Positions 12,830 through 24,290 of a stretch of DNA of 64,000 bases are shown piece by piece; positions within the stretch are counted from its first letter, which is position 1; every line of letters starts with the position of its first letter. Source of the DNA: Thysanoteuthis rhombus. Taxonomy: Eukaryota; Mollusca; Cephalopoda; Oegopsida; Thysanoteuthidae. The DNA is taken from contig OY735207.1 of assembly GCA_963457665.1 (NCBI GenBank), positions 59,597,613-59,661,612 on the forward strand, in the 5' to 3' direction. The notes beneath the pieces are model-generated. The model saw nothing but the letters and a program-made list of their open reading frames with translations. It was not told the DNA's origin and ran no database searches. The translations under genes were made by a program, and so were the position numbers.

Positions 12830-13560
12830 TGTTCTCACGACTCTTTATCTCATGCTAGACCAGGTATTGTGACTTGCAATAATTCTTCAACCATGAGAAC
12901 CAGTTGTCTCCTACATCTGTGACAGTGACAAGCTTCATACATGTCAGAATTAACAGTTGACTGAAATTCTTCAAGCTCAAGGAAACATTTCAGACAGATA
13001 ACCTAGGGGAGGTGTGGTTATCATAGATGGATCAGTGCCCTACCATCACGTACCTCAAAGACATTTAATGACTAAGCTAGAGAAAACATCATCCAGATGG
13101 TGGAATCCTACAGTGCCAAGTTCAAAAGGGTTGACATGATGTTTGATGTGTACAAAAAGTCAAGCCTGAAATATGAAGCCAGGTCAAAAAGGGGATGAGG
13201 AATGAGAAGAAGAATGACAGAAACCAGTAAGACCTCAAACAACTGAAGAAGCTGACAGCAATAAGACCAATCTATGTCACTCCATTGCAAAGATTATGAG
13301 CGAAACACAGTCAGCAAAAAAAAACTCATTGTCACAAAAGATACCATTAGCAACACCAGGAGGTTCTTTGATGCTGTATCTCAATGCTGTCACATGAATA
13401 TTTATACATAGCATGGATTCAACAACAGATGAAAGCAAGTCTCAAATCATCAAGGCTGATTACATCCTTATCATAGCAATATTTGTACTGCTATATCGCA
13501 CCTAAGTTTCGAGAACATGTGGATTGCCTTTTGCCAAGACGTCAATGTACAATATAGGAA
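12830..13560 (+). pseudogene. Decayed copy of an uncharacterised repeat-associated protein family
   Basis: Pieces in shifting forward frames follow, in order, a protein family I recall as highly multiplied in molluscs, cnidarians and other invertebrates. LQ.FFNHENQLSPTSV lies near 12870-12915. MMFDVYKKSSLKYEARSKRG lies near 13137-13195. NKTNLCHSIAKIMSETQ lies near 13260-13310. SKSQIIKADY lies near 13437-13465, and NMWIAF lies near 13515. The frames are broken by stops and shifts, so this is a dead copy. The family is often linked to mobile elements, but its biochemical role is not known to me. The exact ends are uncertain. Confidence 0.58.
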
Positions 13561-14292
13561 TTCTTAGAATATTTTTTTCAGGAGAACAAAAGTTAATGGC
13601 AGGTGAAAAGTTATCAGACTGTAAGTATGACTCCAGATCAGAAACTTTTTCTGCATTTGTCCATTATAGATTATAATGGTACCACTGCCCCACTCACAGT
13701 AAAAGCCTATACTAATATCAAACCACTGTTATAAAGGGGAGCTGGTTATACCACCAATCAGTTTGGGTTTAATTGGAATATTTTTACAAACTGGATAATT
13801 TGGTGGGACACTTGTAATTTTATCAATCATACTTTTCTGATACATGAAAGACAATTTTTTTTCCTGCACTGAAAAGAGAATGGTATGTTTGATAAAGAGT
13901 CCTACTTGAGAGGAGGAAAATATTTCAAGTGCTGAGTTGATTTTTTTGTTTTTGCTTTTTGAGGCGGGGGTGGGGTGAATCATTCTACTTGCTTGCCAAT
14001 GCAGAACCTGCTATGTTTTTGGCATAACTTCTAAGAGTCAAACTTTTTTTCAATTGGATATCAATATGAATTATTTTTTTGAATTACAATATAAAAAAAA
14101 AACTTAGAAATTCAAATGTTTTATATTTTACTCACTTTAAAACATCCTTCCACAGCCTTTAAGTTCAATATCAAGTAGATCCCAATTTATAGAATTTATA
14201 TTCAAACTAACACAGAACTTGTTGAAAATGACAGGATTTTTTGTTATCTATGGATAGATTAATATTTTAGAATATCTTAATTTCTGAGCTAC

Positions 14293-14296
<4 letters not shown>

Positions 14297-14335
<39 letters not shown>
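14297..14335. repeat. (TA)n microsatellite
   Basis: Uninterrupted TA dinucleotides. A second array, (AT)n at 14534-14569, lies about 200 bases downstream. Confidence 0.97.
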
Positions 14336-14338
<3 letters not shown>

Positions 14339-14526
14339 AATAAATAAATAATAGAATGTGGATTCGCCACATTCTATGATTTATTGATTTCCAGCTCTAC
14401 TCTGAAACAACTTGACTTTCATAGTATAAAGTTGAATGTATCAAGCGCTCTATGAAATGCATAAATCCATCACATATCAAATGCTGCTTTACATTATGCT
14501 ATATGGCTAACCTGATCTGTATTACG

Positions 14527-14533
<7 letters not shown>

Positions 14534-14569
<36 letters not shown>
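14534..14569. repeat. (AT)n microsatellite
   Basis: Uninterrupted AT dinucleotides following GTGTGTGC. Confidence 0.97.
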
Positions 14570-14572
<3 letters not shown>

Positions 14573-16012
14573 ACATACTTCAAGGAGGCTTTGTTTTCAA
14601 AATATAGTTTCCAAGAATAAAATATCAAATTTTCATTTAGCCCTTTTGAAAAGCCTTTTAACTCATTTGGGGCAAAAAGAAAATGCGAAATGTGTTGCTT
14701 CATTTTCAGTTTGATAATTGAAGACTTGATTTTACAATAAAGATTAAATCCAAAACCATTAAATGTTTTATGCTTAAATGAGGCATTATTTTAAGTGTCT
14801 GGTTTTTGGGGGTTTTTTGGTTTTTTCTTGTTTTTTGTTGTTTTTTTTTAGAAGGTGTATCTATACATATAAATACCAGTGTCACCAAATTGGTTTATAT
14901 GTATGCTTGTTTATATCAAAGAGTCTCAGTGGAAACACTAGTTTTACTCTCTTCTTCTCTCTAAAGCTGATTGAAGAGAGTAAGACTTATGTGATTGAAT
15001 TACTGTGGCAATTGTTTCTCTGTCAAAACTAAGGCAAGTTTTGTTTTGTTTTTTTGGGGGGGGGGTTCTGCAGGGGGGTTCACTTGGTGAAACAAACGTC
15101 ACTGCTGCCCATATTGAATCCCATAAGTCATACTCCCTTCCTCTCTTTAATCAGCTCTGAAGAGAATTTAGAAATTATATCTCGTTTTCTTTCAATTCTA
15201 CCTACAAAAGGTCTTTAGTTTATAAACTTATTAATTGACACAAAGTTAGAGTATTCAGTCCATCACACTTTGTCTGCTACCCACATTCAGTCACATATGT
15301 CTTACTATCTTTAATCAGCTTTGAAGAGAGCTGAGTAAAACTTTCCACTGTGTCCTTAGCCCTTGGGAAAGTTTATCATATTCCTATCAAGTAACATCCC
15401 CTCTCTGGAAAGATGTTACCAAATTCACAAGTCAATAACCTACTCCATGCTGCCAAATGCTAACTAAAAGAGCCACCCAACAGATATAAAATTTGTAGTG
15501 TCTATCTCCAATGAACACCTCTTAAAGAAAGTCTTATCATTGTTTATAAAAGTCACTGAGTGGATAAGATTTGTTTGTATTAACAAATACAAAAGCAAAA
15601 TTGGTCCATAGAAATACACAATCCTACCAACCATACTATGAGGCTATTTTGCATTCTTTTTTATTAGAATTTTTGGTTTAAAAAAAAAAAATCAAGAACA
15701 AGATAATCACACCATCTTCACAAACTCTTTAGTTATAGTTTCAGTTCTAGTTCTTACATTTACTTACTAATATTTTCTCCAGCTAAGGTCTGTGGAGAAA
15801 GAGCTACTGGCTTTGAACATTTATAATTTTGATACGTGATAATCATACCTCTTTGAAGTACTCAGTTAAAAGTTTGTAATTTCATGTTCCCTAGTTAGGT
15901 TTCTTTTTCTTTTTTTTCAAATCATCATCATCGTCAGTGTTTTTGTTTTTTTTTGTTTTGTTTTATTTCATTTTATTTAAATGCTAACATTATGCAATGT
16001 TTGCCCCCCCCA

Positions 16013-16025
16013 TTGGGAACCACTG
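16013..16025 (+). repeat. Orphan hAT-type terminal inverted repeat
   Basis: TTGGGAACCACTG matches the right-end signature of hAT elements seen at 53392-53406 and, more weakly, 1750-1764. The next eight bases (CACTAAAT) would be the target duplication, but no transposase coding or matching left end was found nearby. Confidence 0.4.
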
Positions 16026-16289
16026 CACTAAATATTGAAAGGGGGCTAAGAAGCCTAGCTATGCCCCGCCAACCCCAGCTTCATCATACAATAACAAATT
16101 TCTCTGAATGTTGGGTGGGGACTCAAGCAATCAAGCCCCCAGTCTGGGCCCCTCGATATCTCTAGCTGCATCATTGCTTTCAAAAGAACTGTCTGCTCAA
16201 CAGGCTCATGGACCCCAGACTTTTGAAAAAGTCTTCCCATAAACCCCCAGTAATTTATTTATGTATATGCTCATATTGGTCTACAGAAT

Positions 16290-16400
16290 AGTTCTAAAAT
16301 GAATTTTTGCAGAAGGGCTATAGAAAAAGTGCTTAAATCTGGGGACAGATCCACACAATTACTCCCTCTGACAATATCTTGACAAAGGTATGGTTGAATC
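16290..16400 (+). repeat. Dispersed repeat family X, diverged partial copy
   Basis: A block around 16335-16370 (GGGGACAGATCCACACAATT then ACTCCCTCTGACAAT) matches the end of the repeat unit at 27666-27815 (GGCGGATCTATGCACAATT then ACTTCCTTTGACAAT). Confidence 0.5.
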
Positions 16401-17187
16401 TTAAGACTTGAATTGTCTCCAGATATGTCCAACTTCCATCTATGTATCAACATTACCTTTGCCATAGAGAGTTCTTCAGATGAATCAAAAGAAATGTCAC
16501 TTGTGTACAGTTGACATGCTGAGGTCATTTACATGTACCAGCATGTTGAAATTAATACCCACACCTCAGGGTCTTATCATTGTCATAATTAAACATTTCA
16601 AGATTTTTTTTTTCTTTTTATAATCTCCCAAACATAAGACAAGATAAATCAAGTGATAAGGATATTTGCATAGAAACTCTCTACCAAGCGAGTTGAAGTT
16701 TAACCTTTTTTCACCTGTCATCATACACCTGAGATATATTTTGATATTTAATTTTTTGATTATTATTCGCAACTGCTAAAAGCCTGTATCATGTCATTGA
16801 AAGATGGTGTTGATAAAAAGTGAATCTGAGTTGTGCGCCTCATGGAATGAGTATGTAAAATTGTATAATAGTGTGTGAATGTATGCATAACTATTTGAAT
16901 GTGGGTACTCATGATTGTTGGAGTCAGTGTGTGTATAATTCTGTTGATGAGCCGCTGTTAAGATGTTTTGTGGGTGAGAGAGAGATGATGTTAATTTATA
17001 TAAGCTGAACCCATGGAAATTCCACGGATGATTATCCATTATCTTCTGCTTCTGCTCTTCTCTCACCTTTTGTGTATAACTCCTCATTCTCTCACTTATC
17101 CTTTCCAATCTTTGTTGTTTTTTCCATGTTTCAATCTAAATGTTTTACAGACATGGATATGCTTCATGTACAAAGATCTTCTTACCT

Positions 17188-17474
17188 TCTTTGTAAACTA
17201 CCTAATTTTCCCCCTCTCTCCCTACTCTCTTGTTGAACTACCTTTCTTTTCTGCCTCTCTCCCTACTTTCTTGTTGAACTACCTTTCTTTTCCGCCTCTC
17301 TCCCTACTTTCTTGTTGAACTACCTTTCTTTTCCGCCTCTCTCCCTACTCTCTTGTTGAACTACCTTTCTTCTCTGCCTTTTTCCCTACTCTCTTGTTGA
17401 ACTACCTTTCTTCTCTGCCTTTTTCCCTACTCTCTTGTTGAACTACCTTTCTTTTCTGCTTCTCTTCCTACTCT
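17188..17474 (+). repeat. 41-bp tandem minisatellite, six full units plus a degenerate one
   Basis: Units beginning CTTGTTGAACTACCTTTCTT start at 17229, 17270, 17311, 17352, 17393 and 17434, exactly 41 bases apart; a decayed unit precedes them and a truncated one follows at 17475. The unit is pyrimidine-rich with a few substitutions. The period is not a multiple of three, so the array is not a coding repeat. Confidence 0.95.
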
Positions 17475-17639
17475 CTTGTTGCTCTCTCCAACCATCCCTC
17501 TTCTTGAAGTTTTCCATCTGTGATTATCAGAGCCTACTCATCTCCCCATGACCACAGAATGGCTCTGTTCACTTTCTTTCTCTATTTCTACCCTCTTACT
17601 AAATGACTTTTCTTTCTGCCCATTCTCTCTTCCTTTGTG

Positions 17640-19079
17640 AAATTGTTACATTTAAGCAATATTTTTAATCTCAAGATATTGTTCTAAAAATGATTTTTTA
17701 AAAATTTCAATTCAAAATGATGATTTCAAAATCAAGCGCAGCAAAATAATTTAATATTGAAATAGATTTTATCATAGGTTGATTTAAATTAGATTTATGA
17801 TTTTTCCTGGCTTTTACTTATGAATTGAAATATGAATATTTCATCATATTGCAAACACTTGAACTGATGTTGATTTGTTAAAACTAGATGAAGTACCTGT
17901 CAGCACTGGATAAGAGGTATAAACTGAATGAATGGATAGAAAATAGATATTTGTATGAGCGCAAATGCAGACCCAGCAGTAAAAATACACTGACAGACAC
18001 TAAGTGAGGGACCAGTTAGGCATTATACTTACATTGTAAATCCAACTTCTCATTAAAAAGTTGGGCAAGTCTATTTTACTTTAAAATTCCAAAACTTTAT
18101 GAAACATTCCTGGGGATGGTATTAGTACACAGAAAAATTTCTCCTCACTTTTGACGCATTCAAAAATGGAAAATGAAAAAGTTTCCTCCTGATTCTGATT
18201 CTTTAAGAGGAAAAAGATCCTCCTCGCTTTTCATCCCGAAAAGAAAAAAAAGGTTTCCATTCAATGTTGACCCTCAATAGTGAAAAAGACATTCACATTC
18301 CTCAGTTCTGCGTATTAAGAGGTTGAGCTTATTATATAGTTTTCAGATCTGCAAGTCGGCATTGATTCATAAAATATTTTTTAATTTAAAAAAATATGAA
18401 TATTGATGGACAGATTTTATTTTCTTTCAGAATTGACGTAACTATTTGATAAGCTCAACTCTGTTTTAGTACAAAACCATAAGTGTGAGGCATTTAGTGA
18501 GAATCAAACTCACTACTCTACAGTAATTAGACATGTAGGCTTATAACAATAGATAAAAGTTGAACAATTTTCCAATTCTAATTTATTTCAATTGCTCTTT
18601 AAAAAAAAAACTTCCAGCTTTATTGGCATTGCTTTTTTCCCCTCCTCTTGCCATGGTATTTACCCAAACAGGCCAGTCTTCCTTTCAACATTTTAGGTCA
18701 ATAAGATGTATTATTTTCCTTTTATCAGCTGCTAAAGACTACTGAGTCACTTTTTCAAGATCAGTGTCAATCCTATTTTTTAGTCTGATTGCTCTGTTTC
18801 TATAGAAGAAGTCTGAGTTAAAATCTCTTGAATTGGCTTGTTTGTGTATAGAAATATAGAATTTTGTTCTTATATAGGCATATTCAATTTTAAAAAGAAT
18901 AAAGATTGGGCTTTTAAATAAGTAATTAGCTTTCATGATTAACAATTTTATGGAGAATGTGATAAGCAACTGACCATACTAGTGCTCAAAAGTGAAGTTA
19001 CTGCTAACATTACTCTGGTATTTGGCTCTTCTTGTTTTAATCTATCAGGTATTGCAATTTTTTAATGGCAAAAGTAGCT

Positions 19080-19114
<35 letters not shown>

Positions 19115-21370
19115 CCACAATGGCTTTTGGGTAGATTTAATTTTCAGGTAACAAAATAATACAATAAATAACTGGGAAATTAAAAATACCAAACCCAAAT
19201 CTAACTACTAACCTTACCCCAACTACTAACTCTAACGCAATGCCATATTGGCTCAAAAATGAATTGTATTTCAAGATTGAGAATAATGTCATATGAACAA
19301 TGGTAAAAATCTAGCCACTTTCAGCCATTCAAAATGGTGGTACCTGATGCGTTGGTGCAAAGATTGCCCTGGTATCATAGTCTAAATTGAACCTAAAACC
19401 ATTAAAACTTCAGGCCTCTTTTGAATGTAGGAAATGGTAATGACAGCAATATTCCGGCCAGTGAGCACCAGATAAAATCAACTCCTTAAATTCAACAACC
19501 AAAGCAACATTTTTTTTTTCAGAAATGAAAATAATTTTATGATAATGTTACTGATTATATCATCTTAAGCTATATAGATTTCCTAACAAGAACAGGAGCA
19601 AAAAAGTTTATTGATGACAGTGTTACAGATTCAATATAACCTCTCCCCCCATTGCCTTGAGATCAGTGACTAGTCAGGCAATTTTAGCTAGCATGTACTC
19701 TATGAATGTGTAGTGACAGGGAAAACAGCTTCCTTGTCCAAGACCAGTCCTATCGTGGGACTTGAGTCACCCACGGCACATAAGGGTTTCTGACATCAGC
19801 TGGGAATTGGTCAACTTATCTTTTCTTTCTTCTTTATTAACTGATTAGGGTGTGATTTCTATGGTCTAATTCCAGATTATAGCCCGCACCCTGCTTTTGA
19901 GTTAAGAAAAATACTTTTCCTTCAAACTATGGCCAGATAAAACTTGGGATTGTCTGTCAATTTGGCCATTCCTAACTACTTGAGTTTCTTATCATCTTTT
20001 AGAAAAAACATTATTTGCCTCCTAACTTGAGTAGCTCTTGGTGACTTGTGAAACCCAAAATGTTCAAACGCTCCTGTCGTGTCATTGTGTAATTAATATC
20101 TGAAGTTAACCCTCTCCTGATGATATTGCAAAGCCAAGCATTAACAAATTGGCAAATAGTTTTATTATTACTATCCCAACCACTTGTACCAAAATTAGCC
20201 AGAGTTAATTACTACTGAAAAATCTAAGATAACAGTTGAAAACAAAATTTGGAATTTAAAAAATCTATTACTCTTTGATCTTCATTTGTACTGTTTTAAA
20301 GAGTGTTAGTGGTACCATGGAAATTCCATGGTAAAAAATATTTAGCTTGAGAAAAACACCTCTTTTTATTTTTCATGTCTCTCCATCCACTCATTATCTA
20401 TTTTCTTCCTTTTTCCATTATCAGGTCTTGGTAACCTACGCTACATGATTACATTGACTTCTTGTTATTGGTGTAATTAAGATGTAAGCCCCTTTTATAG
20501 CTTCCACAGGAACTAGTTCAAAATTCTAACCATTGATCATTTTTCCTTTACTGTAATTCATTTTTAGCCTTTCTTTAGCATCTTCACTTCATGAATTTAG
20601 AAATAATTTGACCTACACAAGACCAAAGTAAAATGTCATTTTTTTTCTCTTTTTAAGGCAATATCAGATAATTAAAAATTGTTCATATAATAATAATTTC
20701 ATTCAACCACCTAACAAGGTAGGTTACGATTGAGCTATCAGCAAAGGGTGTAGAGATATACTAGAACAATGATTCCAAGTGATGATTCCATAAAACTCAA
20801 CTATACTAGCAATATCTTTTTCAGGTCATCTGATATGCTAGTTAATCTCATTCATTCATTGAAAAGACCGAACATATTATGCCTTGAGCATTTGAAATCT
20901 AAAACCTTTGGCCAAGAGGATTAGAGGAGCTTTAAATGATTTTTCAATAAATTGTCATCTCCTGCAATTGTATTTCTAGACTGTCCTTTTTTGATAAAAT
21001 GAAAAGGAGACTGGTCTGGTTCGTCATACAATGAAAACCATTGTGTGTCAACATCTTTTGGTAGCATACTGTATTAGGAGGGATCAATTAAAGAGAAATG
21101 AATAAATTTCTCCTCTCGCCTTTTGTTGAGCGGCGATCAAAAAATCAAAAATTAAAAAAACAAAAAACAAGCACAAACACGGTCGGATATAAAGGGACTA
21201 ATTTAGCATAAACTTATATTGTAAATTGACTCTCCCCCTCATAACCTGTGATGGAGGACAAAAAGAAAGAAACCTATTCTCTGGATATGAGTATATGTTT
21301 GAGCTAAAATGTTATCTGTTTCCATCTTGTAAAGTCTTATCGGTAAGCACTGTATAAAATCAGCTGTATT
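17640..21370. other. Intergenic sequence with poly(T) and weak SINE traces
   Basis: The stretch holds a 32-base T run at 19083-19114 and a 21-bp palindrome at 20313-20333 (TACCATGGAA arms). On the reverse strand at about 18490-18530 there is a tRNA B-box-like segment (AGTTTGATTCTCACT) that may be a SINE fragment. A compositionally distinct stretch at 19680-19820 looks like an unclassified repeat. No coding exon was recognised. Confidence 0.5.
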
Positions 21371-21375
21371 TTTCC

Positions 21376-22245
21376 TTTTCTCCAATCAAAAATTTACCAA
21401 GCATAAAAATAATTCATGGTTTAAGAGATTGAATTAATGATAGTCTATATATACATGAATCAATTATGTTCATTCATATGTCTATACTTACATTTGTAAA
21501 TGTAGATAAACCTATGCACACTCACATGCATGAATACCCAACTCCATACATATGTTGCACATGCACATAAAATGGATTGAGACACATTTTTTACTGGCTG
21601 GATGGATCACTTCTTTGACAATGTACAATATATTTTAACTGTATGGAATCAGTGAATTCTCATTCTGTCATTCAAAAACTTCACATAAATACCACCCTTT
21701 GGAAACAGAACAAAAGTACTCGGTTGCCAGTTGGTTTTTTTTTTAAAATGATAAAAGCAATCTTTTTTGCAATTTTTCATTTCTTTCTTATTCTTCTCAT
21801 ACCAAATGTTTTCTTTATGGAAAGGATTGCTGCTGTGTATCACATTATGTCTTTTAAAATTGATAATGGGAAACAAAATGAATGTAGATTTACAAAAGTT
21901 GTGCTACTTGATTATATTTTTTCAAGTGAAATTTGGTAAAATTTGAAAGTATCTTGGTCCATTCACATGAACAGTCAGAATAAGTAACATAGCTTATGAC
22001 CTTCGCTGTGTGAAGATGTACCCCTATGCCAAATTTCAGCTTCCTAGATGCTGCATTGCATGAATAAATGTTCATAATAACAGTAAAAAGTTGATTGATA
22101 TGAAGATGATTACTTTTGTATTGTGTATATAATGAACGAAAAACTATGAAAATACAAATTTTCAGCATGATTCTATTCATTAGAATAAAATAAGCCCTTG
22201 CATATCTATATGATAAATTTTGCTGTTTTATAAGTCAAATGTAAG
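21376..22245 (+). repeat. Dispersed repeat, copy 1 of a pair with 23975-24290
   Basis: The left part (21376-21605) and the right end (22205-22245, around GCTGTTTTATAAGTCAAATG) each match 23975-24215 and 24262-24290 in the same orientation. The intervening 21640-22200 has no counterpart in the second copy and may be an insertion. Neither copy has a recognised protein. Confidence 0.6.
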
Positions 22246-22257
22246 ACTTATCAGTTT

Positions 22258-22300
22258 AGCTCAGTTGGTGAGACAGCCATCTTCCTATCACATGGTAATG
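22258..22300 (+). repeat. tRNA-like A-box segment, possible SINE head
   Basis: TTAGCTCAGTTGGTGAGAC at about 22256-22274 is identical in form to the D-arm/A-box of many tRNA genes. No matching B-box at tRNA spacing and no cloverleaf were found, so it is taken as a SINE or tRNA-pseudogene fragment. Confidence 0.4.
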
Positions 22301-22690
22301 ATTGTTGTTACTGGGGAAAGAGGAAATCAACTCCAACTTGAAGAGTTTTGAGACTGTTGTCTTCAGTTCATCTTTTGTACACAATGTCTCTTCAGCCATC
22401 ATACCCTACAGCTTTAAGGTGGGGGTCACAAAAGGTGATGTTTCGGAAAGTCGAGGTAGAAGTTCACCATCAAAGTATGAAAACAGAATGTCCTCATTCC
22501 ACTGTCTAACTTCAGGAGAAGCCAATTCCCTGATCGAAACAATGTTGTTGACTATTTTTCATGTCATAATCATGTCGATGTCTGAAGTTGCTTCATTGAC
22601 CAAAATGTTGTGTTCAAAAGATGAACAGATGAGGACAACATTCCAGAAATACTTATTCATAGTGATAATCTGTCATCAAAAAATTTAGGC
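22285..22690 (-). pseudogene. Unidentified decayed coding region, probably transposon-derived
   Basis: The reverse strand reads as protein-like text interrupted by stops. It contains segments such as NEATSDIDM, SIRELASPEVRQWNEDILFS, YFDGELLPRLSETSPFV and MMAEETLCTKDELKTTVSKL, with balanced polar and hydrophobic residues unlike the Phe/Ile-rich frames elsewhere. The forward strand is also open for 128 codons (22302-22688), which may simply mirror the reverse-strand codons. I do not recognise the family. It follows a dispersed repeat, which favours a mobile-element origin. Confidence 0.35.
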
Positions 22691-23399
22691 AGAGAGTTAA
22701 GTCTTTACTATTTTATTTTCTCTTAATCTTCTGCAAAGCATTAATCCTACTGTTATATTTCTTTTATATTTATGTATAACTCATCATTTATAGTTCTATA
22801 ATTGATATCTTTTTTTCTATCATAAACGCACAGTGTTATAATAACAAATTGCCATAAGATTACATCCATCTTAAAAAGTCTCATTAAATTCTAAAAGGTA
22901 AACAAACAGAATTCATTTCTTCATGCAGTATTATTCCCAAACTATATCTCATTTCAACTCCCTTTATCAGTATTTCCTGTATATGGGACTTGCAAATTCT
23001 AACAGAACAAATTGGGCTTGAGAAGTGGGAAATGGATTCATCATTCTTAGCTAACAGCACCATGTCACTGCTAGATGTCAGTGGTTTTTAGTTATAGTCA
23101 TCCATTATCCTATAATAGGGAAACTAAATAGAAGTGTAAATGGAGTAAAGAACTCCTTGAAAATCTTTACAAATCAAACGAAAGAAAACAGCAGTCATTT
23201 AAATAAAAACAAAATGTATTTATTGAATGAGCAACAGTCACCCTACAACATCTGTTTTTGACCAATGGCAATAGATTTCAACATGACGTCATTCCATCTT
23301 TCTGTTTTTTACCCTCTCTGTTTACATTCAATGCTGAATTCTCATCTTAAATTTCAAGTTATAGGGGTTTTTTTGTTTTTGTTTTTTTTTTTTGTTTCG

Positions 23400-23950
23400 T
23401 TTTGTTCTTTAGATGTTTCTACACGTCTCTATTAGACACTTTTCTGCCAGTTGGTCTTATTTGTGTATGTAAACAACAGAAAGAAGAAGGGGGAGAATGT
23501 GTGACATCATTAAAAGAATATCACCTGATCAATTGTTAACATATCAAGTGTTTGTTTTTTACTTTGTTGCCAAGTATCATTTGTTATCTAATAACTAAAA
23601 CTGTCTTCAAAAATGGCTGAAATCAATTTTTCAATGAACTTCTCAATTTCCAGCTAAAAATGTTGTAAATACTCATTTAAAGACCAGTTATCAAAAAAAA
23701 TAACTTTGTGCTAAGACTCTGGAACAAGTAATCGATAAAAATTGCACTCTTACTTTGATTTAAACTTACTAATCGTCTTTTTTTTCTTTTTTTCTTTTTT
23801 TTTAACAACCAGATTTTCAAGTTTCCTCTTCCTTCTCCCCCTGCTACTATAACTATAACTAGTAATGTTACTTCATTCAGAATCCCTTTGAAATTAGAAA
23901 TCAGGTATGGACTTGTGGATGGTGGATGCATCATTGAACTTATGGTTCTT
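23400..23950 (+). repeat. Dispersed repeat, copy 1 of a pair with 56925-57262
   Basis: The block around 23425-23525 (ACGTCTCTATTAGACACTT ... CATTAAAAGAATATCACC) matches 56938-57030. The block at 23925-23950 (CATCATTGAACTTATGGTTCTT) matches 57233-57256. The order and orientation are the same. No protein was recognised. Confidence 0.6.
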
Positions 23951-23974
23951 ATATTTAGGAGTTTTTTTTCTCTG

Positions 23975-24290
23975 CTAGAAGAGAATTTACCAAGCGCAAA
24001 AATATTTCATGGTTTAAGAGATTGAATTTAATGCGCTTGTATTCTATATGTAGATGAATCAATCATGTACCTTCACATGTCTATACTTACATTTGCATGT
24101 GTATGTTTGTAGCTTTGTAAATGAACTTATACATTTACATGAATACACAACTTCATACATCTGTTGCACATTCACATAAAATGGATTGACATACATTTTT
24201 TCCAGACGGGGAAAAAACCATAAAAACACAGAAAAAAAAACACACTCTCTTGACATATTTTCTGCTGTTTTATAAGTCAAAATGAAAGCC
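23975..24290 (+). repeat. Dispersed repeat, copy 2 of the 21376-22245 family
   Basis: It begins TTTACCAAGCGCAAAAAT and shares TTCATGGTTTAAGAGATTGA and CACATAAAATGGATTGA with copy 1. It is shorter because it lacks the internal 21640-22200 segment. Confidence 0.6.

Larger units (their letters stand above)
13561..15990. other. Intergenic sequence with microsatellites only
   Basis: The region contains (TA)n at 14297-14335, (AT)n at 14534-14569, a T7G10 junction at 15049-15065 and assorted A/T runs. The open frames spanning the TA arrays encode Tyr-Ile repeats and are not genes. No exon or RNA gene was recognised. Confidence 0.6.

Noticed and set aside
14494..14714. Frames on both strands with Tyr-Ile repeats
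   Set aside because: They are produced by the (AT)n microsatellite.
16794..17108. 104-codon reverse frame with His and Thr-rich sequence
   Set aside because: It overlaps low-complexity GT-rich sequence, and no protein similarity could be recalled.
19196..19240. CTAAC-rich stretch resembling telomeric repeats
   Set aside because: Units are irregular and do not form TTAGGG repeats; probably simple-sequence drift.
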